Shown one piece after another: positions 9,601 through 16,855 of a DNA stretch of 64,000 nucleotides. Each line of letters opens with the position of its first letter. Within the stretch, counting starts at the first letter, position 1. Under the pieces are notes generated by a model that saw nothing but the letters and a program-made list of their open reading frames with translations, was not told the origin of the DNA and made no database searches. Both the position numbers and the translations under genes were made by a program. The DNA is from Fictibacillus norfolkensis (lineage in GTDB: Bacteria; Bacillota; Bacilli; Bacillales; Fictibacillaceae): NCBI RefSeq assembly GCF_014836645.1, contig NZ_JACSQM010000001.1, positions 620,001 through 684,000 of the forward strand. The letters are read 5' to 3'.

Positions 9601-9730
9601 GTTCGTTGATGTTCGGGAGCGTTTCAAGTTTCATCGAGTATCCAGAAAACGTTCCAAACACGATTATAAATAGGGTAACGATCCAAATGGCAAGTTTGTT
9701 GTTGATGGAGAAATTGATAAATTTCTGCAT
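6683..9730 (-). CDS. RND-family efflux transporter (SwrC/AcrB-like)
   Basis: This is a full-length, 1015-residue resistance-nodulation-division pump. It has a first membrane helix at about 10-32, a large periplasm-type domain with PGASPNEVTENV, a helix block around 330-490 that carries the paired acidic residues in AIGRVVDDSIVVIENIF (proton path), a second large outside domain, and a final helix block. In Gram-positives this family includes SwrC (YerP), which exports and protects against surfactin. The gene starts only 3 bp after a ketosynthase stop codon, so it is made with a biosynthetic enzyme. Export of a lipidic product of this cluster is the likely role. Confidence 0.9.
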   Translation of the reverse strand: MQKFINFSINNKLAIWIVTLFIIVFGTFSGYSMKLETLPNINEPMVDVTTIYPGASPNEVTENVTKPIETKVEGLEGVKSVTSTSFENASSVQIQYDLKKDMEEAEREVKEIVSTIELPAATEQPKVARLSFNDLPILVLSLADDKRSIEELSKIAEDDIKRDFESIEGVSEAKVIGNKQKEIQLSFSPEKLSQFKLQEENVVEYVKALSKDTPLGLQVVEQKEQAFVVNGAVASIDDLKSLEVPTIENAEGFVTLGQLAEVKEVTKEQSVARINGKEAIGIQIYKSAAGNTVKVVDGIKEKMASNTDKFDSIEFTSVLNEGDPIKDSVHVMFEKALMGAAFAILIILLFLRNIKTTLIAVVSIPLSLIISIIFLNQLDITLNLMTLGAMTVAIGRVVDDSIVVIENIFRRMALKSEVLEGKQLIKAATYEMFSPIVSSTIVTIAVFFPLGLIDGPVGELFLPFGLTIVFALLASLVVSVTIVPMMAHLLLRKKNIKAHEPETKPSFYHKTLNWSLNHKIISFIAINVLLIGSLFLLPLIGVSFMPDSQNKMIIASYNPVPGSTNEEIKKEVQKAETILLDRKHIKHVQSSFGEGNPLNPSDVKQVLFIMNYKDGLADVTKEQDKLAPLLKKANTGEWSIQSSGGNNSLSLYVYGDDVESVNQAIDKVSNTLDDQKDLKGLDSTSSDTLSQLGFSMDLEKMAKFGVQPLQIYQTLGAKDSLDTLTSIDVEGNAVPVRLVREADDLTKNTVLDKKITTLTNEEVALSEFLSVKEENAPASITKRNGRVYGVVSATITNKDVKATTEAIKKEVEKINFDNGITVEYGGVSAQIDDSFTQLGIAMGSAIMIVYFVLVVTFGGGLAPLAILFSLPYAIIGSLLGLFVIKEPISISVMIGALMLIGIVVTNAIVLVDRIIQKEKEGTPLRQAILEAGMTRLRPILMTALATIGALAPLVISGQSDGSGLISRGLGVTVIGGLISSTLLTLIVVPIVYETLIRVKRKIFKKKIKESNEKVA

Positions 9731-9733
9731 AGT

Positions 9734-10969
9734 TTACTCTCCTCTGACTTTTCTTAGAATTAAACTTACGTTATGGCCACCAAAACCAAACGAGTTGCTC
9801 ATCGCGTTCTCGATCGGATGAGGAATAGACTCCTCCCTCACGATGTTCAGCTGTAAAGCTTCATCGAGTTCATCACAATTTAACGTACGAGGGATAAAGT
9901 TGTTTACCATCGACAGGACAGTGGCGATCACTTCGACCGCACCAGATCCACCAAGCATGTGTCCGGTCATGGACTTGATCGCATTGACGGGTATCTCTTT
10001 TCCATATTCCTCGAACACATGATGGATCGCTTTTGCTTCCATCTGATCGTTCAGTTGTGTTCCCGTGCCATGTGCATTGATATAATGGATGTCTCTCGGT
10101 AGTAAACCCGCTTCATCTAACGCTTTTTCCATCGCCCGAGCAGCCAGAAGACCTTCTGGATGAGGCGCCGTAATATGATGAGCATCAGTTGTTGCACCGT
10201 ATCCGATTACTTCAGCTAAGATGTTGGCTCCTCTATCTTTAGCGTGGTTGTATTCTTCCACGACAACCATCCCAGATCCAGCTCCCATGAGGAATCCATC
10301 TCTGTTCTTATCAAAAGGACGACTCGCTTTTGTAGGTGTGTCATTTTTTCTCGTCATCGCATGAATGCGTGCGAGTCCTGCTATGTTCAAACTTTGTATA
10401 CCATCATCTGTTCCGCCTGCTATGAAAACATCCATCGAACCACTCTGTATGGCTCGAACCGCTTCACCTATCGCGTTTGTTCCAGAAGCACAAGCGGTAG
10501 AGATCGACCAAGCGGGACCTTTTATCTTTAGTTCTTTTGCGATGCGGATAGGTACGCTGTTGATCATACTAGCTTTAAATTTCTCTGGATTTACGTCTTC
10601 CGTAGAGCCGTTTAATAAGGAAAGGTGATTCTCTTGAAAGAACTGATCTCCCCCGTTACTCGATCCTACGATCACACCGGTTCGCCTGATATCGAAAGAT
10701 CCTTCATCGAGCCCTGCCATCTTCCAGCTCTCTATTGACGCTGTAAGTGCATAATCTGAAAACGAGTCAGCTACTTCTTCTGACTTCGGAATTAGAGAGG
10801 AACTGTTATCGATCTCAGCTGCGATCCGCGTAGTGTATCCTTCCGTATTAAAGCGTTCAATTGGTCTTGCCCCACTCTTACCCAAAATCATGTTCTGCCA
10901 GAATTCGTCGATGTGTGTACCGATAGGAGTTACGACGCCACATCCGGTAATGACTACCCTGCGTTTCAA
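9734..10969 (-). CDS. Beta-ketoacyl-ACP synthase (KASII/FabF type), catalytically intact
   Basis: This 411-residue condensing enzyme of the FabF type carries out decarboxylative Claisen condensation with malonyl-ACP. The triad is complete: Cys160 in STACASGTNAIG, His300 in INAHGTGTQLND and His337 in SMTGHMLGGSGA. The start codon is TTG, 8 nt after AAAGGGG; no better ATG is in frame. It is the first gene of an operon with the RND pump and has a copy of the shared regulatory element 63 bp upstream. It may pair with the inactive ketosynthase at 11557-12570 as a KS/chain-length-factor dimer, although a second intact KS at 41339-42592 competes for that role. Confidence 0.93.
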   Translation of the reverse strand: MKRRVVITGCGVVTPIGTHIDEFWQNMILGKSGARPIERFNTEGYTTRIAAEIDNSSSLIPKSEEVADSFSDYALTASIESWKMAGLDEGSFDIRRTGVIVGSSNGGDQFFQENHLSLLNGSTEDVNPEKFKASMINSVPIRIAKELKIKGPAWSISTACASGTNAIGEAVRAIQSGSMDVFIAGGTDDGIQSLNIAGLARIHAMTRKNDTPTKASRPFDKNRDGFLMGAGSGMVVVEEYNHAKDRGANILAEVIGYGATTDAHHITAPHPEGLLAARAMEKALDEAGLLPRDIHYINAHGTGTQLNDQMEAKAIHHVFEEYGKEIPVNAIKSMTGHMLGGSGAVEVIATVLSMVNNFIPRTLNCDELDEALQLNIVREESIPHPIENAMSNSFGFGGHNVSLILRKVRGE

Positions 10970-11031
10970 AGTGTTGTCCCCTTTCTGTAAAACTACCTCC
11001 TCATTTTATTAACAAGGAGTGAGAAAAAAAC

Positions 11032-11046
11032 TAGCAATTACCGCAA
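11032..11046 (-). promoter_or_regulatory. Cluster regulatory element, copy 2 (upstream of KS-RND operon)
   Basis: Minus-strand reading: TTGCGG-TAA-TTGCTA. It has the same hexamer and 3-nt spacing as the copies at 284-298, 21626-21640 and 42654-42668. It lies upstream of the TTG-initiated ketosynthase gene. Confidence 0.6.
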
Positions 11047-11082
11047 AAATGAAGGAATTGGAATAAATCATCACAAAGAACT

Positions 11083-11117
11083 AAAATAAGACCCTCAAAA
11101 AACAAGAGAGTCTTTGT
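11083..11117 (-). terminator. Rho-independent terminator of the type II PKS operon
   Basis: A 9-bp stem (AAGACTCTC / GAGGGTCTT, one G-U pair) with a T/A-rich loop is followed by ATTTTAG on the minus strand. It lies 16 bp beyond the FabZ-like gene. Confidence 0.7.
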
Positions 11118-11132
11118 ACAGTTTCAAATGAC

Positions 11133-11546
11133 CTATTCTCTTAAGTAAGAGACCGTAATCTCATCTACTTCCACCACTTTTTCTCCTTCTACCATCGCGT
11201 ACCCTCTTCCTTTAAAGACGGTCGCTCTCTTCTTTATTACTTCAAAGTAAAGATCTAACCGGTCTCCAGGGTAGACCGGTTTTAAAAAGACCGCGTTCTT
11301 AACTCCAGAAAGAAGTCCGATATCTGTTTCTTCTTCTGGTAAAACGAACGCACCGAGCTGTCCGATCGCTTCTAGGATAAGGACTTCTGGCATAGTTGGT
11401 GCTAATTTTGAGTTCATGAACCACTCATTACGTGTTACATTTTTAAATCCTTTTGCCCACTTCAAGACTTCTCTTTCTGTTACACGATCGACGAGAAGAA
11501 ACGGGTAGCGGTGAGGAAGCACTTTTTGAATATCAAAGTTATCCAT
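11133..11546 (-). CDS. FabZ-like hot-dog protein lacking the catalytic histidine
   Basis: This 137-residue hot-dog fold protein starts with the FabZ pattern LPHRYPFLLVDRV. In FabZ the next motif reads NEPFFxGHFPxxPxMPGVLxxEAxAQ, with the catalytic His and Glu. Here it is NEWFMNSKLAPTMPEVLILE: the Glu is kept, but two residues are missing and the His is replaced by Ser or Lys. It is therefore either an inactive or structural dehydratase, or one that works by another residue. It is the last gene of the type II PKS operon, 10 bp after the chain-length-factor-like gene, with a clear AGGAGA site. It is the only dehydratase candidate in the cluster. Confidence 0.85.
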   Translation of the reverse strand: MDNFDIQKVLPHRYPFLLVDRVTEREVLKWAKGFKNVTRNEWFMNSKLAPTMPEVLILEAIGQLGAFVLPEEETDIGLLSGVKNAVFLKPVYPGDRLDLYFEVIKKRATVFKGRGYAMVEGEKVVEVDEITVSYLRE

Positions 11547-11556
11547 TATCTGTCTC

Positions 11557-12570
11557 CTAAACTACTTTAATGATTAAACATCCGAAATGCCCCGCGGGAT
11601 CTATACTGTTAACCAGCCCGATCGCTTCTTTCTTTCCCGTCTCCTTAAGTGATAGAAGGCTTAAGATGACTTGATTGACACCACTCGCTGCAAGCATGTT
11701 ACCCATCGATTCTTTAAGCGAAAGAACCGCGATATCCTGTTTAAAGATCGATGTGACAACATCCGTTTCTTCCGCTACACCGATCAAGTCGACCATATGT
11801 GTTTCAATGTTAGCTTCAGCTAACGCATCAATCACCACTTCTTTAATCTCTGCTTCATCACTCACGGTACTCATGGAAAAGCTGATCACTTCACCTAATG
11901 GTTCGGCACCTCTTCGTCTTGCTTCTTTCTCTGTTTCTATCACGACAGCTCCCGCTCCTGGGTTGAGTGGATGGTGTGGGTACTCTGAAATGATAGCTGA
12001 TTTTTCGTATCCTGTTTCCGTCAGAAGTGAGATATCTCCTTGTGTTCCACCAGCTATAGCGATAGTACAACTACCGTTTTGGATATAGTTCACCGCTTGA
12101 CCGAGAGCGAGTAGACCGCTTGCCTCTCCTGCCAAGACAGCAGCCGATGGACCTTGAAACCCATTCTTTAAAGCGATCTCAGCGGGTGGTGAATTGATCA
12201 TCGCTGCAGATGAATAATAGGGACTGATCCGTTTAGGGCCTCGTTCTATCAAGAGTTCGTGATTCTCTTGAAGAAACCGATCCGCTCCGTTTCCTGAAGC
12301 ACCGATGATGACGCTGATTTCTTCCATCGAACCTTCATAGTTACTTAGTTTCGCTTGTTCGATCGCTTCGTTCGCTGCAACGATCGCATACTGAGAAAAA
12401 CTATCTAGTCGGTTGATCTCTTTTTTTTCAAAGTGATTGGTAGGGTCATAATGAGAGATGCCTTGATTGATAGAGTTCGTCTTGTCTTGGTATGCGTTAT
12501 AGACCTCTAGACAGGTATGACCGAGTGGATTGATCATCCCTAGACCCGTTATGACGATTTTATTTACCAT
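11557..12570 (-). CDS. Chain-length-factor-like ketosynthase with all catalytic residues lost
   Basis: This 337-residue FabF-fold protein is shorter than an active KASII (about 411). The cysteine of TACASG is replaced by glutamate (Glu149 in LAGEASGLLALG). The NAHGTGT motif reads GVAEETDVV and the SMTGH motif reads ESMGNMLAASG, so both histidines are gone too. The fold signatures remain. Such proteins pair with an active ketosynthase as the chain length factor in type II polyketide and aryl-polyene systems, where the Cys is commonly Gln or Glu. It follows the ACP gene after a 63-bp gap that contains a terminator-like hairpin. Confidence 0.88.
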   Translation of the reverse strand: MVNKIVITGLGMINPLGHTCLEVYNAYQDKTNSINQGISHYDPTNHFEKKEINRLDSFSQYAIVAANEAIEQAKLSNYEGSMEEISVIIGASGNGADRFLQENHELLIERGPKRISPYYSSAAMINSPPAEIALKNGFQGPSAAVLAGEASGLLALGQAVNYIQNGSCTIAIAGGTQGDISLLTETGYEKSAIISEYPHHPLNPGAGAVVIETEKEARRRGAEPLGEVISFSMSTVSDEAEIKEVVIDALAEANIETHMVDLIGVAEETDVVTSIFKQDIAVLSLKESMGNMLAASGVNQVILSLLSLKETGKKEAIGLVNSIDPAGHFGCLIIKVV

Positions 12571-12596
12571 GTTTATCCTGACCTTTCTCTAATAGG

Positions 12597-12627
12597 AAGA
12601 AAATAAAAACCCTGTGTGTACAGGGTT
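12597..12627 (-). terminator. Internal terminator or attenuator between ACP and CLF-like genes
   Basis: A perfect 7-bp stem AACCCTG / CAGGGTT with a 6-nt loop is followed by TTTATTTTC on the minus strand, in the only sizeable gap of this operon. Partial termination here would give more mRNA for the upstream genes, including the ACP, than for the CLF-like and FabZ-like genes. Confidence 0.65.
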
Positions 12628-12634
12628 CCGTGGA

Positions 12635-12907
12635 TTAGTTCGTCTGACGTTCTTGAGCTTGTTTTTCAATAAAGTTCACGATGTTGTTAACGGTCTTAAA
12701 GCTCTCCGTATCGATAGCCCCTAACTCGAGTTCATAGTCTTGTTTCACATGATTGATAAAGAATAATACATCCATCGAATCTAGACCATAAGGAGAGTTA
12801 ACACCGAATAATGCTGCATCATCATCGATCTCATCCGGCGTGAGTGATAACTTGTACGAACTGATAAACTTCAACTTAATCTTCTCTTTCATCATTTCTT
12901 TCATCAT
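12635..12907 (-). CDS. Acyl carrier protein (type II PKS)
   Basis: This is a discrete 90-residue carrier protein with the attachment serine, Ser44, in YGLDSMDVLFF, the DSM motif of type II carriers. It has the expected acidic four-helix pattern. It tethers the growing acyl chain and is a client of the Sfp-type transferase at 368-1075. It lies between the KASIII gene and the CLF-like gene. The start has a weak site (GAAGGG), and the first codons repeat the sequence ATGATGAAAGA twice, so initiation at the second pair is possible. Confidence 0.92.
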   Translation of the reverse strand: MMKEMMKEKIKLKFISSYKLSLTPDEIDDDAALFGVNSPYGLDSMDVLFFINHVKQDYELELGAIDTESFKTVNNIVNFIEKQAQERQTN

Positions 12908-12925
12908 AATCCAACCCTTCTATTT

Positions 12926-13960
12926 TTAATTGTTGATGTATTTTAAACAGAGTGAACCCCAAAGAAAACCTGCACCGATCGCCGAGAAGACGATCGTATC
13001 ACCCTCATTGATACGTTGTTCTTGTAAGGCTTTATAAAGGACAGAAAAGAGAGTCGCTGATCCTGTATTGGCGTATTCGTGAACCGTAAACGTTGTCTTA
13101 TCTTCCGGTACCTGAAGTTCGTCTAACGCTGCACGCACGATGTTGACGTTTGCTTGATGAATCAAGAAGTGGTCGATATCTTCAATCGTTAAGTTTGCCT
13201 TCTTGACGACGTTACGAATGGATGATGGAATCGCTTCAGTCGCTACGTTCCAAACTTCCCTACCGTTCATCTTAATGTACTGACCGCTCTCGAGCGTCTC
13301 TCCCTCAGGAAGTGGCGTCGCCCCACCACCCACGATCTTGACAGCATCATTCAACTTGGAATCCACATCCCATGCTAACAGCCCATACCCTTCACTCGTC
13401 TTCTGAAGAACAACAGCTCCAGCCGCGTCACCAAAGAACACCGACGTGCTTCTGTCTGTAGGGTCCATGATCCGTGAGAGGATTTCAGCGCCGATCACAA
13501 GAACGTTGTTCATATGTTCGTTCTGAAGTAAGTGTGAGCCGATCAGTATCGAATAGATCCCACCTGCACAGGCAGCCTGATTTAAATCGATCGGCATCGC
13601 GCGAGTAGCCCCAAGCACATCTTTTATGATCATCGCCGTTGATGGTAAACATTGATCAGGAGTCGTCGTAGTGATGATGATCGCATCGAGGTCTCCTGGT
13701 TGGATACCCGCTTTTGCAATCGCTTCTAGACTTGCTTCGATACATAGATCTGAAGTTGTACGGCCGTCTTCTAAGTACCGTCTTTCTTTTATACCGGTCT
13801 TCTCTTGGATCCACTGATCGGTTGTATTAAACTTCTCGCTCAGTTCGTCGTTCGTTACAATCTGACTCGGAACGGCAAAACCCGCTCCTTGAATCGTAAC
13901 GGGGATCTTCAATCCTGTCGTCTCAACAATACTCGGTCTTACTACCGTTTGTGTCGTCAT
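12926..13960 (-). CDS. Beta-ketoacyl-ACP synthase III (KASIII/FabH type)
   Basis: This 344-residue thiolase-fold initiation ketosynthase condenses an acyl-CoA starter with malonyl-ACP. The triad is intact: Cys131 in NQAACAGGIYS, His in FLIHQAN and Asn in YANTGSAT. The extra N-terminal 20 residues before the first strand are unusual but minor. The start overlaps the stop of the thiamine-diphosphate enzyme gene as ATGA and is preceded by AAAGGAGGT. In this cluster it may choose the starter unit or, like some PKS KASIII proteins, transfer a finished chain to another acceptor. Confidence 0.92.
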   Translation of the reverse strand: MTTQTVVRPSIVETTGLKIPVTIQGAGFAVPSQIVTNDELSEKFNTTDQWIQEKTGIKERRYLEDGRTTSDLCIEASLEAIAKAGIQPGDLDAIIITTTTPDQCLPSTAMIIKDVLGATRAMPIDLNQAACAGGIYSILIGSHLLQNEHMNNVLVIGAEILSRIMDPTDRSTSVFFGDAAGAVVLQKTSEGYGLLAWDVDSKLNDAVKIVGGGATPLPEGETLESGQYIKMNGREVWNVATEAIPSSIRNVVKKANLTIEDIDHFLIHQANVNIVRAALDELQVPEDKTTFTVHEYANTGSATLFSVLYKALQEQRINEGDTIVFSAIGAGFLWGSLCLKYINN

Positions 13961-15627
13961 TGAACAACCTCCTTTACTGGAAAATCTCCATACAATTCGC
14001 TTAACGCACTAGGAACATCATTTAGGTGAACCGTTGCTTCGATCACAACCGTCTTTCCTTCATTCAACTTTTTGATACTCTCTGAAAAAACGTTTCTTAG
14101 TTGATTCTTCTCAACTAACGGAAGAACAAACAGTTGCTCGTGATCGATAGACACTAAAGAAAGCGAAGAATCTACAAAGCTCGTCTCCTGACTATTGTTC
14201 TGAAATTCTAACCAGCCATATCCGCCGTTCTTTAAAACCACATAGAGGATGGGGATCTTTTGCGTGATGAGTGTAGCGAGTTCTACACTGAACAAGTTGA
14301 ACGCCCCATCTCCCACGAGTGCTATAACAGGGCAATCTGAATGAGCTTTCTTTACGCCTACAGCCGCTCCACACCCAAACCCAAGGCTCGTCTGTTCACT
14401 CGGGACGATAGCGTTCTGTTTCTTTCTCAACTTGAAATTCGGATAAAAATAGCTCCACATATCCTGTAGGCCGTTCTCGTGAACGAGTATACTGTTTTCG
14501 GCTAAGACCGTTTCCATCTCTTCTAAAATATCGATGACCTTCAGTTCATCGTCTCTTTGCAGAATCTCTTGTTTTTGCTCGTGCAACTTCGTTTTGATGA
14601 TGCTGACTTTATTCTGTGATGTAACTTTAAACGATGGTTCGATGGTTTCAAGTAATATGTCGAGAGTCGAACCGACTTCACCAACTAGTTTTAAGCTGTC
14701 AAAAGATAGGTTAAAATCGTTCTCGTCAATGTTGATCTCGATCATGTTCCTCGATAAAAGATGCTCTTCCCACCCGAACAACACCGTTTCTTCGAGTTTG
14801 CTGCCGAGTGAGAGAAAGAGGTCACACTCTTTGATGAGCGTGTCCATCTCACTTGAAGAGTATAAGCCTCCAAGACCACAGAATAAGGGGTGGTCTTCAT
14901 CTACACACCCTCTTCCAGATGCCGTCACAAAGATCGGTGCGTCGATCAACTCTGCGAGCTGGGTGATCGTCGATCTGTTGGTCGAACGTTTACAACCACC
15001 ACCAGCTAAAATGACGGGATTTCTTGCGTTTTGAATCAACCGCTGTGCATTATGGATAGCGTTTGATGATGGGACCTTATCTGAAACGTGGAAATGCTTA
15101 AAAGAAAAGAGTTCTTCATCAACGAGTTCACTGCCGATGTTTTCAGGAATCTCGATATAGACCGGTCCCTGAGAACCATTTATCGCTGTGAAAATCGCTT
15201 TCTTTAAGACCCACCCAACAGATTCAGCGCTCTCTACCCGATGACTCCACTTCGTGAGAGGTGATATCAACTTTAACTGATCGGCTTCTTGAAAGGCTTT
15301 CTTGGAACCATAGCGGTTGGTATCTGTAGCGGTAGCGATGATTAAGAGCGGGATACTCTGCGAACTCGCTTCTAAAACACCTGTGATGCTACTCGCTACA
15401 GCGGGCCCTTTGCCGATATGACACACAGACAGTCTACCTGTAGCTAACGAATAACCCGTTGCCATGTATAGAGAGTTGCTTTGATCTTTGGCAGAGAAGA
15501 ATTCCATCTCCTTCTCTTCGATGCACTGTAACAGTTTTAAGTCATCACTCGGTAATCCAAAAACGATCTCTGTTCCATACGCACTGAGACACGATGCTAC
15601 CTTTTCCCAAACGGTCTGTTTATTCAT
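13957..15627 (-). CDS. Thiamine-diphosphate-dependent enzyme, acetolactate-synthase-like
   Basis: This 556-residue protein has the three-domain layout of acetohydroxyacid synthase and related carboligases: an N-terminal Pyr domain (FGLPSDD, ATGYSLATG), a central domain (VILAGGG), and a C-terminal PP domain with the ThDP-Mg motif GDGAFNLFSVE ending in KNGGYGW. The glutamate that normally activates the cofactor, in the HEQAAAxMAxGYA block, appears as Gln in KDQSNSLYMATGYS (a nearby Asp is one residue out of register). I chose ATG 15627 over the upstream frame start because it has GAGGAG at good distance and overlaps the previous stop by 8 bp. It may join an aldehyde to an alpha-keto acid; the substrate is unknown. 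Confidence 0.85.
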   Translation of the reverse strand: MNKQTVWEKVASCLSAYGTEIVFGLPSDDLKLLQCIEEKEMEFFSAKDQSNSLYMATGYSLATGRLSVCHIGKGPAVASSITGVLEASSQSIPLLIIATATDTNRYGSKKAFQEADQLKLISPLTKWSHRVESAESVGWVLKKAIFTAINGSQGPVYIEIPENIGSELVDEELFSFKHFHVSDKVPSSNAIHNAQRLIQNARNPVILAGGGCKRSTNRSTITQLAELIDAPIFVTASGRGCVDEDHPLFCGLGGLYSSSEMDTLIKECDLFLSLGSKLEETVLFGWEEHLLSRNMIEINIDENDFNLSFDSLKLVGEVGSTLDILLETIEPSFKVTSQNKVSIIKTKLHEQKQEILQRDDELKVIDILEEMETVLAENSILVHENGLQDMWSYFYPNFKLRKKQNAIVPSEQTSLGFGCGAAVGVKKAHSDCPVIALVGDGAFNLFSVELATLITQKIPILYVVLKNGGYGWLEFQNNSQETSFVDSSLSLVSIDHEQLFVLPLVEKNQLRNVFSESIKKLNEGKTVVIEATVHLNDVPSALSELYGDFPVKEVVQ

Positions 15628-16855
15628 CCAAAGACTCCTCGCTGTTCCATAACTCACGTAGTACGTTTGAGATCAATAATGGTTTGATGTGCAGCTGATT
15701 TTGATAGTACACGTAATTGGCCATCGGGCCGTAGCCACCGAACGGTTCGTTACCGTTCTCGATAGCAAATAGCGTCTCGTTGATACTCACCACATGTTTT
15801 CGTCTTAATACATCAACAAGCCCGTTATCATCTGTTCCGTAAACACTAGCCCCCATCGCACGTTCTCGGAAGTAGCTCTCTTGAACAATTTTCTTGAGTT
15901 CGTCGACTTCTTCATAGGTTACAACGTTAAAGATGGGTGAGAAGAACTCTTCGATCTCTAAGTTGTCTTGTAGAGAACTCGTGATCACGGTGGGTTCGAT
16001 GACTTTATTCCAAAAGTCGATCGTACCGCCGTGCTCGATAAACTGACTATGTTGATTCAAATACTCACCGATCGACTCTAGAGTCGAAGTGTAAAACATC
16101 TTCCCATAATCTGCGAAGGGATCCTGATTGTCTCCAAACTTCAAGCTTTTAAGAGAATTCACTAAATAATCAGTAAACTCTTTTCGTACGTTTTCGGGTA
16201 CATACACCACATCAGGCCCCATACAGTCTTGCCCCGTATTGAACATGCGCGCCTGGATGAGATCATGAACAGCTTTCTCAATATCAGCTGTTTCTAAAAG
16301 GATGAAGGGATTCACACCTTGTCCAAAATAGATGAACATCTGTTCATTTCTAAACTGAGATTTGATCTGTTCAGCGTTTTGATACGTACCCGTAAACACC
16401 ACCACTTCGGCCTCTAGTGCAGAACGCTTCATATATTGTCTATGTGATAACTCGAGCAGTGTGATCGGCAGCTCGTGTGCCTGCTTCAAGAGTTCATGAA
16501 GTCTTCTCACTTGGTCAATCACTTGGTTGGAACTTCGAAACTCAATCTCTTTCGTATAATAAGAAGGAATGAGTAGATACAAAACATACGAATAAAGAAT
16601 AAGGTTCGATGGCATAAAAACAGACATCTTGTTGATGGTCGGAGGCTGATTCATCTCCACTTCACTATAGCCCTTCTTGAGCGTTCGGATAGCCGTCTCG
16701 AACTCTTCTTCTACTGTTCGGTACGTAGAGATCTCCAGTAAGATATCTTCGATCGCCTTTCGATTGTTCTCCATGTACTCAACCGTTCGTTCGAGGGTTT
16801 CTTTTCGTACTTCCATCAAAGAAGTGCGTCTATCCAACACACTTACGTAACCCAT
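15620..16855 (-). CDS. Aldehyde dehydrogenase-superfamily protein, possible acyl reductase
   Basis: This is a 411-residue, shortened member of the NAD(P)-dependent aldehyde dehydrogenase superfamily. The catalytic cysteine lies in FNTGQDCMGP, matching the NxGQxC motif. The cofactor part is divergent (FGQGVNPFILL replaces ELGGKSP). C-terminal fold motifs include EEFFSPIFNVVTY and PFGGYGP. The reduced N-terminal part and the neighbouring acyl-activating ligase suggest a LuxC-like reductase that turns an activated acyl group into an aldehyde, but oxidation is also possible. The start chosen (16855) follows AAAGGAGAGG and overlaps the ligase stop by 13 bp. Confidence 0.8.
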   Translation of the reverse strand: MGYVSVLDRRTSLMEVRKETLERTVEYMENNRKAIEDILLEISTYRTVEEEFETAIRTLKKGYSEVEMNQPPTINKMSVFMPSNLILYSYVLYLLIPSYYTKEIEFRSSNQVIDQVRRLHELLKQAHELPITLLELSHRQYMKRSALEAEVVVFTGTYQNAEQIKSQFRNEQMFIYFGQGVNPFILLETADIEKAVHDLIQARMFNTGQDCMGPDVVYVPENVRKEFTDYLVNSLKSLKFGDNQDPFADYGKMFYTSTLESIGEYLNQHSQFIEHGGTIDFWNKVIEPTVITSSLQDNLEIEEFFSPIFNVVTYEEVDELKKIVQESYFRERAMGASVYGTDDNGLVDVLRRKHVVSINETLFAIENGNEPFGGYGPMANYVYYQNQLHIKPLLISNVLRELWNSEESLDE

